Assembly: GCA_903898755.1 (NCBI GenBank)
Contig: CAIUGT010000008.1
Location: 1-64,000, forward strand
Direction of reading: 5' to 3'
Source: an uncultured bacterium
Lineage (GTDB): Bacteria > Planctomycetota > Phycisphaerae > Phycisphaerales > SM1A02
DNA: 64,000 nucleotides
Both the position numbers and the translations under genes were made by a program. Positions 7,275 to 16,453 of the stretch are shown piece after piece. Position 1 is the stretch's first letter. Each line of letters starts with the position of its first letter. A model generated the notes under the pieces. The model was not told where the DNA came from, made no database searches, and was given only the letters and a program-made list of their open reading frames with translations.

Positions 7275-10196
7275 ATGAAGATGTCAGCCGCAATTCTCTT
7301 TTGTGTCGCTTCTTGTTTTGTATTCCCAGCGACCGCATTGGCGGTGGACCCCATTGTTCCCCAGCCGCAAATCATTTGGATTGAGCGCGACAATGGTGAT
7401 TCAACTTTCTACAACAACGTCATTCAATTTGCCACTACGCCGCAGTATCTCAAAGGCACCAAGTTGTTGTTGCGCTTGGCCGATCCGCAAAGCGTAGATC
7501 CATCCATCGCCACCAATTTTCAACTCAGCCTGGATGCGGGGTTGCTCAAATGCATACGCGGCTTGTCGGCCAATGGATACACCGGAACGATTTCGTTGAT
7601 TCCAGATTTCACCCACGCGCAAGATTGGAATTGGAATCCAGATCCAACTGTCATCACGTCTTCAGCCGTGAAATGGATGAAGCCTTATTACTGGGCCAAC
7701 CAAGCCAATCAACTTTTGGCGGCGGCTGGTTGTCCGCTGTTGATTTCAGAAGTGAACATCGAGACGGAAAGCAGCGGCATTGCCGCCGACGACACCACGC
7801 TGAATCCCGTGCGCGCGTACCAAGCCACTCTGTGGCCGGCAGGTCCAACGCAAGTGGGCTATGTGAAGTCCGCAATGACATTTGGATTTACCGCAATGAG
7901 CGGGGCGTTGGCTTGGGAAAACCCGGGCGCGCCAACTGATTCATGGACCGCGCCTATTTTAGATTTTGCCTATTTAGAGCTGTACAACATGTACAAGGAT
8001 TCACACGGTACGACTTATTTGGACGCCTATGCGGCGGGCGCGAATGTTGGAGCCGATCCGCAACCCGCGCTGCCCAACACAATTTATTCGTTGGCGGCGA
8101 GCGCGCTGAACCCCGTGGCGCAAATCATGGGCGATCCAACGGATGCAACGCCCGCGTCCACATTTGGATTTTTATTCGGCAGTCATGCGCCGGCTAATGC
8201 GTTCGCGGGCCAAGATCTTTCACGCATTTGCTTGCTGTTTTCCATTGAGAACTTTTCCAAGCAGCGCGCGGGTTCGCTCATTGACGCGTTTGGAACGTGG
8301 GACGCGCCAATCGCAGGTCCTGGCGCTGGCGTGGACGAATTCATTCAGTTTGAAAAACAATTTCTCACCACCTTCATGCCGTTTTGGGGAACGCCAAGTG
8401 CGCCACCACAAATGGGAATTTTTGAATTCAATGATTTGCCGCCGACGTGGATCAAGCCCAATCTCATGAGCACTCCAACTTTTGACGCGATGAATTTTGT
8501 CATGTGGGATTACCGCGACGCGGCGCCAAGCGAAGTGACGCTGGCTGCGTATCACGAATGGTTGCTCACCTATTGCGCGCAACATCCGCCGCAACGACTT
8601 GTGTTGTATGTCAGCAATCCAACGTCGGCGAGTGATTACAGCTTCTACAACGCCAACGACGCCGCAGTGACCGCCACTGGGTCCACGAATTTTGTGGGCT
8701 TCTTGCAAGAATTACACGCCCAATCGCCAGTGGTTGAAGTGGAGATTTTAATCGATCGATCATCGTGGCCACAAGTGGCAACGCCACCAAGTTCAGGAAC
8801 GCTGCAGCTTCCAGATGTGTGGAATGATTTGCCCGACGCGTTCACATGGTTGACCACACTCATGGGAAATTCAGCGCTTGCTGGCGGCAATCCAATCAAG
8901 GGCCTGACCGTTGACCCTGAAATGGGTTGCGCTAATCCCAACGATACGGATTGCGTGATGTCTGACAACACTTGTCCATGCGCGTCCATTGCATATCAGC
9001 GCATTGTGGATTGGCTAGACAATCAAAAGCGCGTGAATGGTTTGTCGGCGCTGCGAATTGGTTTGGCGCTTGAAGTTGATTCGCAGAATTTTGCCAAGGT
9101 GAACGTGAGTGATTTTCCAATGGCGAGTGATTTGATCGGTGTGTTGGACGCCGCATCACCAGAGTTAGCGAGCTTTACCAAAGGAATCGCGCCGCCTTCT
9201 TGGCGAGCTGCGGGCGACAACACAAGTTTGCTGCAGTCGGTGTATTTAGAGGCCTATGTTGGTTGTGGACGAGTGCCCGCAGGTAAACCCGATGCGGGAA
9301 AAATTCTCACGCAAGGTTCCTATTGGCGCTGGATGAATAATTGCGGTTGCAATGATTCCGCAACACCATTGCCTACAAGTCCCGCGGTTGCGGCGCTTGC
9401 GTTTCAACGCTCTTTGCAGCGAATTCCTTCGGTTCCAAGCGTGGGTTCCATTGTGGCAACCCCGCAGGGCGCGCCCAATGTGCAAATCACCGGCACTGGA
9501 ACCAACTTTGATTTCACAAATAAGTTTTCCCCCTACGAGGATTACACGCGTATCGCTATTTCAAAACCGGACGGAACATTTATTCCCGACATCACGCAGC
9601 AACTTTCATGGGTGTTACCGCTTGCCGAAGCTGATGTACCCGCACCAAACGCGTTGATTGCAGGAGCAACTGGTCCACAAGTCACCGCGGGAACTTCACC
9701 ACTTCCGTTTTATTACACGGAGATTCCATTTTTCTGGGGCTCGCCATCCATGACGCAATCAATGGTGAATCGAATCTTCTTTGCCTTCAGTGCGGAGAAG
9801 GACACACTGCTTCCGTTCTTCGGCTATTGGACCTCGGACAACTTCGTGTCGTTTGTGGATCAGTTTCGAAACGCAACGCAGGGAACTGATGCAACGAAGA
9901 CTATTTACCAAGACAGCGCAGGCAATGGAATTGCCATGCCCATGAACAACTTTGCGATTTACGATTTGAAGCAAGCGTGCAACCAGTGGAAAATTGCCAC
10001 GTATCCTGGTGGCGCCACCAACGAACCACCGTGCGTTGGCGATCTTGATCAAAACGGCACTGTGGATTCAGCGGATATCGCCGGCATTTTGCTGCAGTGG
10101 GGCAACATGGGTGGAAGCGCTGACTTTGATCACAGTGGCGAAACTGATGGAGCCGATCTTGGACTTGCGCTGATCAATAGTGGTCCGTGCAACTGA
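7275..10196 (+). CDS. Large secreted protein with C-terminal dockerin-like repeats
   Basis: A 973-residue protein with a clear signal peptide (cleavage near ALA-VDP, residue 24). The body is rich in aromatic and proline residues and contains strand-loop segments such as ISEVNIETES and GLTVDPEMG that could be ends of beta strands in a TIM-barrel hydrolase, but I recognise no catalytic motif. The last 50 residues carry two dockerin-type calcium loops (D-x-D-Q-N-G-T-V-D-S-A-D and D-F-D-H-S-G-E-T-D-G-A-D), a common terminus of secreted Phycisphaerae proteins. It stands alone, ending 15 bp before the convergent glycyl-tRNA synthetase stop. Confidence 0.75.
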   Translation: MKMSAAILFCVASCFVFPATALAVDPIVPQPQIIWIERDNGDSTFYNNVIQFATTPQYLKGTKLLLRLADPQSVDPSIATNFQLSLDAGLLKCIRGLSANGYTGTISLIPDFTHAQDWNWNPDPTVITSSAVKWMKPYYWANQANQLLAAAGCPLLISEVNIETESSGIAADDTTLNPVRAYQATLWPAGPTQVGYVKSAMTFGFTAMSGALAWENPGAPTDSWTAPILDFAYLELYNMYKDSHGTTYLDAYAAGANVGADPQPALPNTIYSLAASALNPVAQIMGDPTDATPASTFGFLFGSHAPANAFAGQDLSRICLLFSIENFSKQRAGSLIDAFGTWDAPIAGPGAGVDEFIQFEKQFLTTFMPFWGTPSAPPQMGIFEFNDLPPTWIKPNLMSTPTFDAMNFVMWDYRDAAPSEVTLAAYHEWLLTYCAQHPPQRLVLYVSNPTSASDYSFYNANDAAVTATGSTNFVGFLQELHAQSPVVEVEILIDRSSWPQVATPPSSGTLQLPDVWNDLPDAFTWLTTLMGNSALAGGNPIKGLTVDPEMGCANPNDTDCVMSDNTCPCASIAYQRIVDWLDNQKRVNGLSALRIGLALEVDSQNFAKVNVSDFPMASDLIGVLDAASPELASFTKGIAPPSWRAAGDNTSLLQSVYLEAYVGCGRVPAGKPDAGKILTQGSYWRWMNNCGCNDSATPLPTSPAVAALAFQRSLQRIPSVPSVGSIVATPQGAPNVQITGTGTNFDFTNKFSPYEDYTRIAISKPDGTFIPDITQQLSWVLPLAEADVPAPNALIAGATGPQVTAGTSPLPFYYTEIPFFWGSPSMTQSMVNRIFFAFSAEKDTLLPFFGYWTSDNFVSFVDQFRNATQGTDATKTIYQDSAGNGIAMPMNNFAIYDLKQACNQWKIATYPGGATNEPPCVGDLDQNGTVDSADIAGILLQWGNMGGSADFDHSGETDGADLGLALINSGPCN

Positions 10197-10211
10197 AATC
10201 CAGTTCACGCT

Positions 10212-11741
10212 TTAACCAACTTGAGCATCAAGCCACGCGGGCACGGCGTCGATATGCATTTTCTCCTGCAACTGCGTGTCGCGATGGCGAATGGTGACGG
10301 TCTGCGCGGTAAGCGTTTCCGAATCAATCGTGATGCAGAACGGAGTTCCCGCCTCATCCATGCGCGCGTAACGCTTGCCGATGGTTTGCTTGGGGTCGTA
10401 CTCGCACATGTGTCGCTTGCGCAACTCACGGTGCAGGCGCTCGGCGATTTCCGGCATGCCGTCCTTGTTGACCAGTGGAAAAATTCCGGCCTTCACTGGC
10501 GCCATGCGTGGATGGAATTTCATAAACACGCCGCTGGGACGTGATTCATCTTTGGTGTAGGCCTCGCATAAAAGCGCCAACGTGCCGCGGTCGGCGCCGG
10601 CGGATGGCTCAATGACATGCGGGAAATATCGCTCGTTCTTTTCCTGATCGAAATATTTTGCCTTGTCATTTTTGCCGGAATGCTCCGCGTGCTGGCGCAA
10701 ATCAAATTCGCCGCGATGCGCCACACCTTCCAATTCACCAAAGCCAGGAGAGGTGAAAGGAAACTTATACTCAATGTCGCTGGTACCCGCGCCAACTTTG
10801 GCGTAGTGGGCCAACTCGTCGCGGTCATGCTCGCGCAACTGCAAGTTGCCGCTGGTCAAGCCAATGGATTGCCACCATGCGAAGCGCTGGTCACGCCACC
10901 ACGCATACCACTGCGGGGCTTGGTCGGGCTGAATGAAGAACTCCAATTCCATTTGTTCAAATTCGCGGCTGCGGAATGTGAAATTGCGCGGCGTGACTTC
11001 ATTGCGGAACGCTTTTCCAATTTGCGCAATGCCAAACGGCACGCGAACGCGCGTGCTGTTGATGACGTTGTCAAAGTTGGCGAAAATGCCCTGGGCAGTT
11101 TCAGGGCGCAAGTATGCGGCGTTGGCCGGATCTTCAATCGCACCCACATTGGTCTTGAACATCAAGTTGAATTGGCGCGGTTCGGTCAGAGTTCCAGGTT
11201 CCTTGGCTTCGGGACCAACGCAACGCGCGCGCTCGTCGGCGTTGAGCGTGGTGAAAGCGCGAACTAAATGGCGCGCGGGATCAAGCACTTCGCGTCGCTC
11301 ATACTTCAGCAGAATTTTCTCCGCCTTAGCGCGTTGCTCGGTATCATTGTCAATGAACGCGTACAAGCGCGCGCCATCTTCCGCCGCGCCAAGCACCATC
11401 AAGTGGTCGGCGCGGTAGCGCGCCTTACTTTCGCGGCAATCCACCATCGGATCGTTGAAGCCGCCGACATGGCCAGAAGCCACCCACACTTTTGGATTCA
11501 TGATGATGGATGAATCAAGCCCAACAATTTGCACGGGGTCGCCGAAAGGGCCAATGAGTTCGTTGCGCACAATGTCCTGCCACCACGCGTTCTTTAGATT
11601 GCGTTTGAGTTCAGTTCCCAGTGGGCCGTAATCCCAGAAACCGTTGATGCCGCCGTAAATTTCTGAGCTTTGAAAAATGAAGCCGCGGCGACGGCAGAGC
11701 GAGACAATTTCTTCCATTGATTTGGTTGGGGCGTCTGACAT
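10212..11741 (-). CDS. glyQS: Glycyl-tRNA synthetase (single-chain, alpha2 type)
   Basis: A 509-residue class II aminoacyl-tRNA synthetase that charges tRNA-Gly with glycine. The start GFIFQSSEIYGGINGFWDYGP is the typical N-terminus of the dimeric enzyme (residues about 20-40). Class II motif 2 is seen in FRNEVTPRNFTFRSREFEQME, the substrate loop in YLRPETAQGIF, and an HGTP anticodon-binding domain fills the last 110 residues (GIFPLVNKDG...). Length fits the bacterial alpha2 GlyRS. The ATG at 11741 is 65 bp from the divergent start at 11807, so the two genes share a short promoter region. Confidence 0.96.
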   Translation of the reverse strand: MSDAPTKSMEEIVSLCRRRGFIFQSSEIYGGINGFWDYGPLGTELKRNLKNAWWQDIVRNELIGPFGDPVQIVGLDSSIIMNPKVWVASGHVGGFNDPMVDCRESKARYRADHLMVLGAAEDGARLYAFIDNDTEQRAKAEKILLKYERREVLDPARHLVRAFTTLNADERARCVGPEAKEPGTLTEPRQFNLMFKTNVGAIEDPANAAYLRPETAQGIFANFDNVINSTRVRVPFGIAQIGKAFRNEVTPRNFTFRSREFEQMELEFFIQPDQAPQWYAWWRDQRFAWWQSIGLTSGNLQLREHDRDELAHYAKVGAGTSDIEYKFPFTSPGFGELEGVAHRGEFDLRQHAEHSGKNDKAKYFDQEKNERYFPHVIEPSAGADRGTLALLCEAYTKDESRPSGVFMKFHPRMAPVKAGIFPLVNKDGMPEIAERLHRELRKRHMCEYDPKQTIGKRYARMDEAGTPFCITIDSETLTAQTVTIRHRDTQLQEKMHIDAVPAWLDAQVG

Positions 11742-11806
11742 GGGACAGCAAGTGTAAAGAAGTTTGGCGAGCGTGTTGAAGCGGGGAAATTGTTTACTCT
11801 TGCGCC

Positions 11807-13051
11807 ATGAGCAGAGTGGTAATTGTTGGCGGCGGAATTATTGGCTTGTCGTGCGCGCATTATTTGAAACGCGACGGACATGAAGTGATCGTGTTGGATC
11901 GCTCACCCAAAATGGTTGGATGCAGTTTTGGAAACGCAGGATTGGTGTCGCCCAGCCACTTTGTGCCATTGGCTTCGCCTGGCATGATCAGCAAGGGAAT
12001 CCGCATGATGGGCAATCCGAAGAGTCCTTTTTGGATTCGCCCCAAACTGAACCGCGATTTGCTGAAGTGGTTGTGGAAATTTTATCGCAGCGCAACCCCG
12101 GAGCATGTTGCCAATTGTGAAAGCCTATTGCGCGACATCAGTTTGTTAAGCAAGAAGTTGTACATCGATCTTGCGGCGGAGACGGACAACCGAATTGGCT
12201 TGGTGCAAAAAGGATTGTTGGTGCTGTGCAAGCAACCAAAGACCCTGGCGCACGAAGCGGAGCTCGCCACCCGGGCCAACCAAATTGGTTTAAGCGCGAC
12301 TGTTCTTTCAGCAAGCGATGTTGCGGCGCTTGAGCCCGAATTGACATTGGATGTGTGCGGCGGAATTCACTTTCACGATGACGGACATTTGAATCCTTCG
12401 CTGGTGATGCAGGAGTTGGCGCGCGATTTGGATGTGCGCCATGAAACCGAGGTGAAAAGTTTCGAGCGTCGCGGCGGAAAAGTTGTGGCGGTACAAACTG
12501 GTTCCCAGCGCATAGAGGCCGACGAGTTTGTCATTGCAACGGGTTCGTGGTCCGGCGATGTGGCAAAACAACTTGGTGTTGAACTTCCAATGCAAGCGGG
12601 CAAGGGTTACAGCATGACGTTGCAATCGCCGCCGCAACTGCCGCGCACATCGTGCTTGTTGGTGGAGGCGCGCGTGGCCATGACGCCAATGGGTTCAACG
12701 CTGCGCTTCGCGGGCACAATGGAAATTGGTGGCGTTGATGACACGATCAATCCCAAGCGTGTGCAAGGGATTCAAGAATCAATTCCGCGCTATTTGCCCG
12801 CGTTTTCCAAGACTTTCGCAGGCGTCAACACGCAAGCGCAACCAATATGGACCGGTCGCAGGCCCGTGTCGCCAGATGGACTTCCGTATGTCGGTCGCTT
12901 CGCGCATTTGGATAACGTCATCAGCGCGTCGGGTCACGCCATGCTTGGCCTAAGCCTTGGTCCCGCCACTGGATTGTTGGTGCGAAATATTCTGGAAAAG
13001 AAGAACCAGCCATTTGATATTGCATTGCTCAAGCCAGATCGATTTGCATGA
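11807..13051 (+). CDS. FAD-dependent D-amino acid dehydrogenase-like oxidoreductase
   Basis: A 414-residue DAO-family flavoprotein. The Rossmann FAD motif is VVIVGGGIIGLSCAHYL (residues 4-20), followed by a long DadA-like region with an FGNAG segment and a C-terminal SASGHAMLGLSLGPATG motif that contacts FAD. This is closest to DadA, which oxidises D-amino acids to keto acids and passes electrons to the respiratory chain, but glycine- or proline-type substrates are equally possible. No racemase or ligand-binding partner is adjacent. Convergent with the MFS gene, whose stop is 17 bp away. Confidence 0.85.
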   Translation: MSRVVIVGGGIIGLSCAHYLKRDGHEVIVLDRSPKMVGCSFGNAGLVSPSHFVPLASPGMISKGIRMMGNPKSPFWIRPKLNRDLLKWLWKFYRSATPEHVANCESLLRDISLLSKKLYIDLAAETDNRIGLVQKGLLVLCKQPKTLAHEAELATRANQIGLSATVLSASDVAALEPELTLDVCGGIHFHDDGHLNPSLVMQELARDLDVRHETEVKSFERRGGKVVAVQTGSQRIEADEFVIATGSWSGDVAKQLGVELPMQAGKGYSMTLQSPPQLPRTSCLLVEARVAMTPMGSTLRFAGTMEIGGVDDTINPKRVQGIQESIPRYLPAFSKTFAGVNTQAQPIWTGRRPVSPDGLPYVGRFAHLDNVISASGHAMLGLSLGPATGLLVRNILEKKNQPFDIALLKPDRFA

Positions 13052-13067
13052 TGGCGGCGTGGCAGAA

Positions 13068-14348
13068 TCATGTACGCGTAGGTTGAGTTTGTGAAGGCAA
13101 GCACAGCGTTGCCGCGAGCGCCATGAGCATGCCCAACACAAACACGCTGTGTCCAACCTGTAGCGCGATCAATGTGGTGTCGTGAAAGCCTTGAATGATG
13201 ACGCCAGGCGCCACTTGTAAAATAGCTGCGAAAAAAATGCCTGAAAAGTTCACAATAGAAATGGTCAAGCCAACCATCTGGGGAGCGACCACGCGCGTGG
13301 CAATTGGGAACGCCAGAATGCTGGTGCCTAAACCAATTCCAATAATGAACATGTTGACGCAGTCCACCCACAACGGCCAATCTGCAACATCAGTCATGAT
13401 CCATTCAGGGGGAAACACTAAATCAAAAATGTAGGACAGAATGCTTATGACAATTCCAATAATCAGCAACTTCTTTGCGCCAATTCGTGCGCTTAAAATT
13501 CCGGCAATTGGTGCGCCGATCGCAGTGCCAATGAAGAAAACGCTGTTCAGGATGACGCTTTCGCGCGGCGTCCAACCCCACGCTTCTTGCAATGGAATAT
13601 TCCAAAATCCGCCGAAGCCCATGACCATGCCGCATGTGCCGCCGTAAATGAGCACGGCTAAAATCACCTCGCGTTTTTTCAGCACGCTTTGTATTCGTCG
13701 CGTGAAGGTCAGAGTGACGGGGATCGTGTCGTGATCTTGAGTGCTTTGTATCTGTGCAAAGAATTGGCTGCGAAGTGACCAAGCGCACCCAATGGCTAAA
13801 GGCACTCCGATCAACGCGGTCGTGAGCATGATCTCACGCCAACCAAGGTGCTCGCCAAAATAGTCAATGCCAAATTCGCCAAGCGCGCCGCCAACACCAA
13901 GCGCGGAATCGCCAAGACCAATGGCAATAGCGAAACCCGCCGGCGAGAAGATGCGTTGCGCAATCATGCCCAATCCCGCAAAGGAGAAGGAGCAAGCGCA
14001 ACCAAGGCACGCGCGACATGCGATCAATTGAAGCATGGTTGTGGAACGAGAAAAGAAATAAATACTCAAGGCGCTGCACAAAACTCCAAGTGGAAAAAGC
14101 ACGCGTAGACCAAGCCGGTCAAGAAGCAGCCCGCCAGGAATTTGAAATAGTCCATACGAGATGAGGAATGAAGCGGAAACAACGCCCGATTGCAGCAGCG
14201 TGAGTCCGATTTCTTTGGCGATCATGGGATGCAAGGGCGCGTAGGAAGTCTGCGCTGTGAGCTGATAGAGCACGAATAGTTCAGCGAACACAAACGCGAT
14301 CACGCCAGTGCGCATGGAAATAGTTCGCGCTGGTGGTGATATTTGCAC
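13068..14348 (-). CDS. MFS transporter
   Basis: A 426-residue protein with about twelve hydrophobic segments and the major facilitator motif A in the first half (GGLLLDRLGLRVLFPLG after TM2) and an equivalent GILSARIGAKKLL after TM8. The fold is clear, the substrate is not; the sequence resembles anion/sugar-phosphate or NarK-like organic anion carriers only in general outline. The longest frame uses GTG at 14348. An ATG at 14315 (MRTGVIAFVF) directly before TM1 is an attractive alternative. Monocistronic; diverges from the DUF3817 gene. Confidence 0.85.
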   Translation of the reverse strand: MQISPPARTISMRTGVIAFVFAELFVLYQLTAQTSYAPLHPMIAKEIGLTLLQSGVVSASFLISYGLFQIPGGLLLDRLGLRVLFPLGVLCSALSIYFFSRSTTMLQLIACRACLGCACSFSFAGLGMIAQRIFSPAGFAIAIGLGDSALGVGGALGEFGIDYFGEHLGWREIMLTTALIGVPLAIGCAWSLRSQFFAQIQSTQDHDTIPVTLTFTRRIQSVLKKREVILAVLIYGGTCGMVMGFGGFWNIPLQEAWGWTPRESVILNSVFFIGTAIGAPIAGILSARIGAKKLLIIGIVISILSYIFDLVFPPEWIMTDVADWPLWVDCVNMFIIGIGLGTSILAFPIATRVVAPQMVGLTISIVNFSGIFFAAILQVAPGVIIQGFHDTTLIALQVGHSVFVLGMLMALAATLCLPSQTQPTRT

Positions 14349-14383
14349 GGGCGTAGAATACGAAATGCGGATTGTTTGGGTGA

Positions 14384-14821
14384 GTGGCGCGTATTCGCTC
14401 GTTCGTTATGAGCCATCATGGTTCGCAGAAACGCCAACCTATCTACCATGTCAGCATGGATAATCGCTCTCAGTCATCCCCAAGTTTGGTTGCCAGATTC
14501 GTGTCTCTGTTGACCACGCCTGTTGGCCAATTCCGTTTGGCGGCCATCACTGAGGCATGGTCTTGGGCCGGCTTGCTCGTGGGAATGTATTTCAAATATT
14601 CCGCGGCGGCCAATCCAATTGGCGTGCAAATGATGGGGCCCATTCACGGCGGACTTTTTATTTTCTATGTCATCGCCACCATTCGCGTGGCCATGCATAT
14701 GCGCTGGGGAATGTGGACAACCATCATTGGAATTTTCGCGGCTTTGCCACCGTTTTGCACCTACTTTTTCGAAGTGTGGATGTTGCGTTCGCGGCGCCTA
14801 GAAGTGAAGCCGCGCTCCTGA
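14384..14821 (+). CDS. DUF3817 integral membrane protein
   Basis: The last 110 residues match the small DUF3817 family: FRLAAITEAWSWAGLLVGMYFKY, then a GPIHGGLFIFYVIATIRVAMHM segment and a third helix before a basic tail. Members are three-helix inner membrane proteins of unknown role, often beside MFS-type carriers. The stop is certain but the start is not: GTG 14384, ATG 14408 and ATG 14456 are all in frame and none has a good ribosome-binding site. The 14456 start would give 121 residues, closest to the usual family length. Confidence 0.75.
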   Translation: MARIRSFVMSHHGSQKRQPIYHVSMDNRSQSSPSLVARFVSLLTTPVGQFRLAAITEAWSWAGLLVGMYFKYSAAANPIGVQMMGPIHGGLFIFYVIATIRVAMHMRWGMWTTIIGIFAALPPFCTYFFEVWMLRSRRLEVKPRS

Positions 14822-14945
14822 CGACGCTGGTTGCTGGGCACACGCGCATCTTTTCAATTATGAAATTTTCCAATGCCATGCGCCGTAAAAAATTGAAATT
14901 CTATTTTTAAATCACTCTGCATCGCAAGCCGTTAGCCTTGCGCAC

Positions 14946-16364
14946 ATGAATCGAATTGCTCTTGTGGCTGGTCCACTTTTTGGAATACTCGCCTGGCTCA
15001 CTTTTGATCCATCCATAATCGGCGTGAGCGACATGAGCAGGCCTGGCGCAATCGTCACGGGGCTTCTGGTGTGGATGGCCATATGGTGGGCGACGCAGGT
15101 GGTCGATCTTGCCATCACTGGTTTATTGCCGGTGATTGTGCTGACTATTTTCAACATCGGCTCCACGCAGGAAATATTGTCGCCCTACGCCAACGATGTG
15201 ATTTTTCTTTTTGCCGGCGGTTGCACTATTGGATTCGCAATTGAGCGGCACGGACTTGGCCAGCGCTTTATTGCGTTTGTGTTGAGGCATGTCGGCCATT
15301 CACCCTCGCGAATTGTCGCGGGATTTCTCATCGGCACGTCGCTCTTAAGCGCGTGGGTTTCCAACATGGCTTCCGCGGCAATCATGCTGCCGTTGGCAAG
15401 TGCGGCCGTAGCTTGTTTTGCAAATGTTTCAATTGAAAAACCAGAGCACACGCGTGCCTTTCATAATTTTGAGCGCGCCGTTTTTCTAGCCGTTGCGTAT
15501 GGCGCAAGCATCGGCGGAGTGATGACGCTCCTTGGTAGTCCACCCAATCCAATCGCCGCTGAGTGGTTGCGCGCCAATGGAAGCAAGATGGATTTTTTGA
15601 GTTGGTCCATGATCGGCGTGCCCACAGCGCTTGTCATGATGGCGGCTACGTTCATTGTTTTTAGCGTCATGTTTCCAATGAAGAGTCTCGCCTCGTCATC
15701 TATCACTCTTCCCATGAATCACGGACCCATGACGCGCGCCGCGAAGATGACCATTGTGATTTTTGTCGCGGCCATTATTGCGTGGGTGGGGGCGCCATTT
15801 ATTAAATCATGGTTGCCTGATTTAATGTTGCGCGATGGAATGATCGCCATCACTGCCGCGTTGCTGCTGTTCATCATTCCAGAAATGAAGGGCTCCAATG
15901 ACGCCATTGTTCCGTGGTCTCAAACGGCGCATTTGCCATGGGGAATATTCATTTTGTTTGGCGGTGGGCTTTGTCTTGCCGATGCCATGCAGCGCACGGG
16001 TGTATCGAACGCGGTGGCGCAATCATTCACTGGGCTCTCAGTGGTGCCCGCCCCAATCTTGTTGTTCATCATTGTGATTTCCCTGATTTTTGCCAGCGAA
16101 ATTGCCTCCAACACCGCGCTTGTGGCCACGGCTGTTCCAATCGTTGGCGCAATGGCGCCTGGACTTGGAATACCCACTGAACGATTGGTGGTGGCGTGCG
16201 CGCTTGCCACAAGTTACGCATTCATGTTGCCAGTGGGAACGCCGCCAAGCGCGTTGGTGTTTGCCACGGGCCGCGTCCCTTTGAAGCAAATGATGCGAGT
16301 TGGATTTGTGTTGAACTTGTGCGCCGCCATCATCATCACGCTGGCGTGCTCAATTCTTGCGTAA
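14946..16364 (+). CDS. DASS/SLC13 family sodium:anion symporter
   Basis: A 472-residue carrier of the divalent anion:Na+ symporter family (di- and tricarboxylates or sulfate). The two symmetry-related substrate/sodium loops are visible: SNMASAAIMLPLA in the first half (about residue 138) and ASNTALVATAVPIVGAMAPG in the second. The second keeps the canonical Ser-Asn-Thr; the first has Ser-Asn-Met. A Sec-independent 11-12 helix topology is expected. The spacing from the upstream DUF3817 gene (124 bp) suggests a separate transcript. Substrate is not predictable from the sequence. Confidence 0.88.
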   Translation: MNRIALVAGPLFGILAWLTFDPSIIGVSDMSRPGAIVTGLLVWMAIWWATQVVDLAITGLLPVIVLTIFNIGSTQEILSPYANDVIFLFAGGCTIGFAIERHGLGQRFIAFVLRHVGHSPSRIVAGFLIGTSLLSAWVSNMASAAIMLPLASAAVACFANVSIEKPEHTRAFHNFERAVFLAVAYGASIGGVMTLLGSPPNPIAAEWLRANGSKMDFLSWSMIGVPTALVMMAATFIVFSVMFPMKSLASSSITLPMNHGPMTRAAKMTIVIFVAAIIAWVGAPFIKSWLPDLMLRDGMIAITAALLLFIIPEMKGSNDAIVPWSQTAHLPWGIFILFGGGLCLADAMQRTGVSNAVAQSFTGLSVVPAPILLFIIVISLIFASEIASNTALVATAVPIVGAMAPGLGIPTERLVVACALATSYAFMLPVGTPPSALVFATGRVPLKQMMRVGFVLNLCAAIIITLACSILA

Positions 16365-16453
16365 GCCACACATTCGCCATCAACTCATTTCAATCTTCAC
16401 CTGCGCCTGCACGCTTTCCCAGCATGTCATTCAAGCGCATGCGATGGTCGCGG

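Noticed and set aside
10617-11267. Plus-strand 216-residue frame opposite glyQS
   Set aside because: It is an antisense shadow of a highly conserved synthetase gene with no ribosome-binding site or domain.
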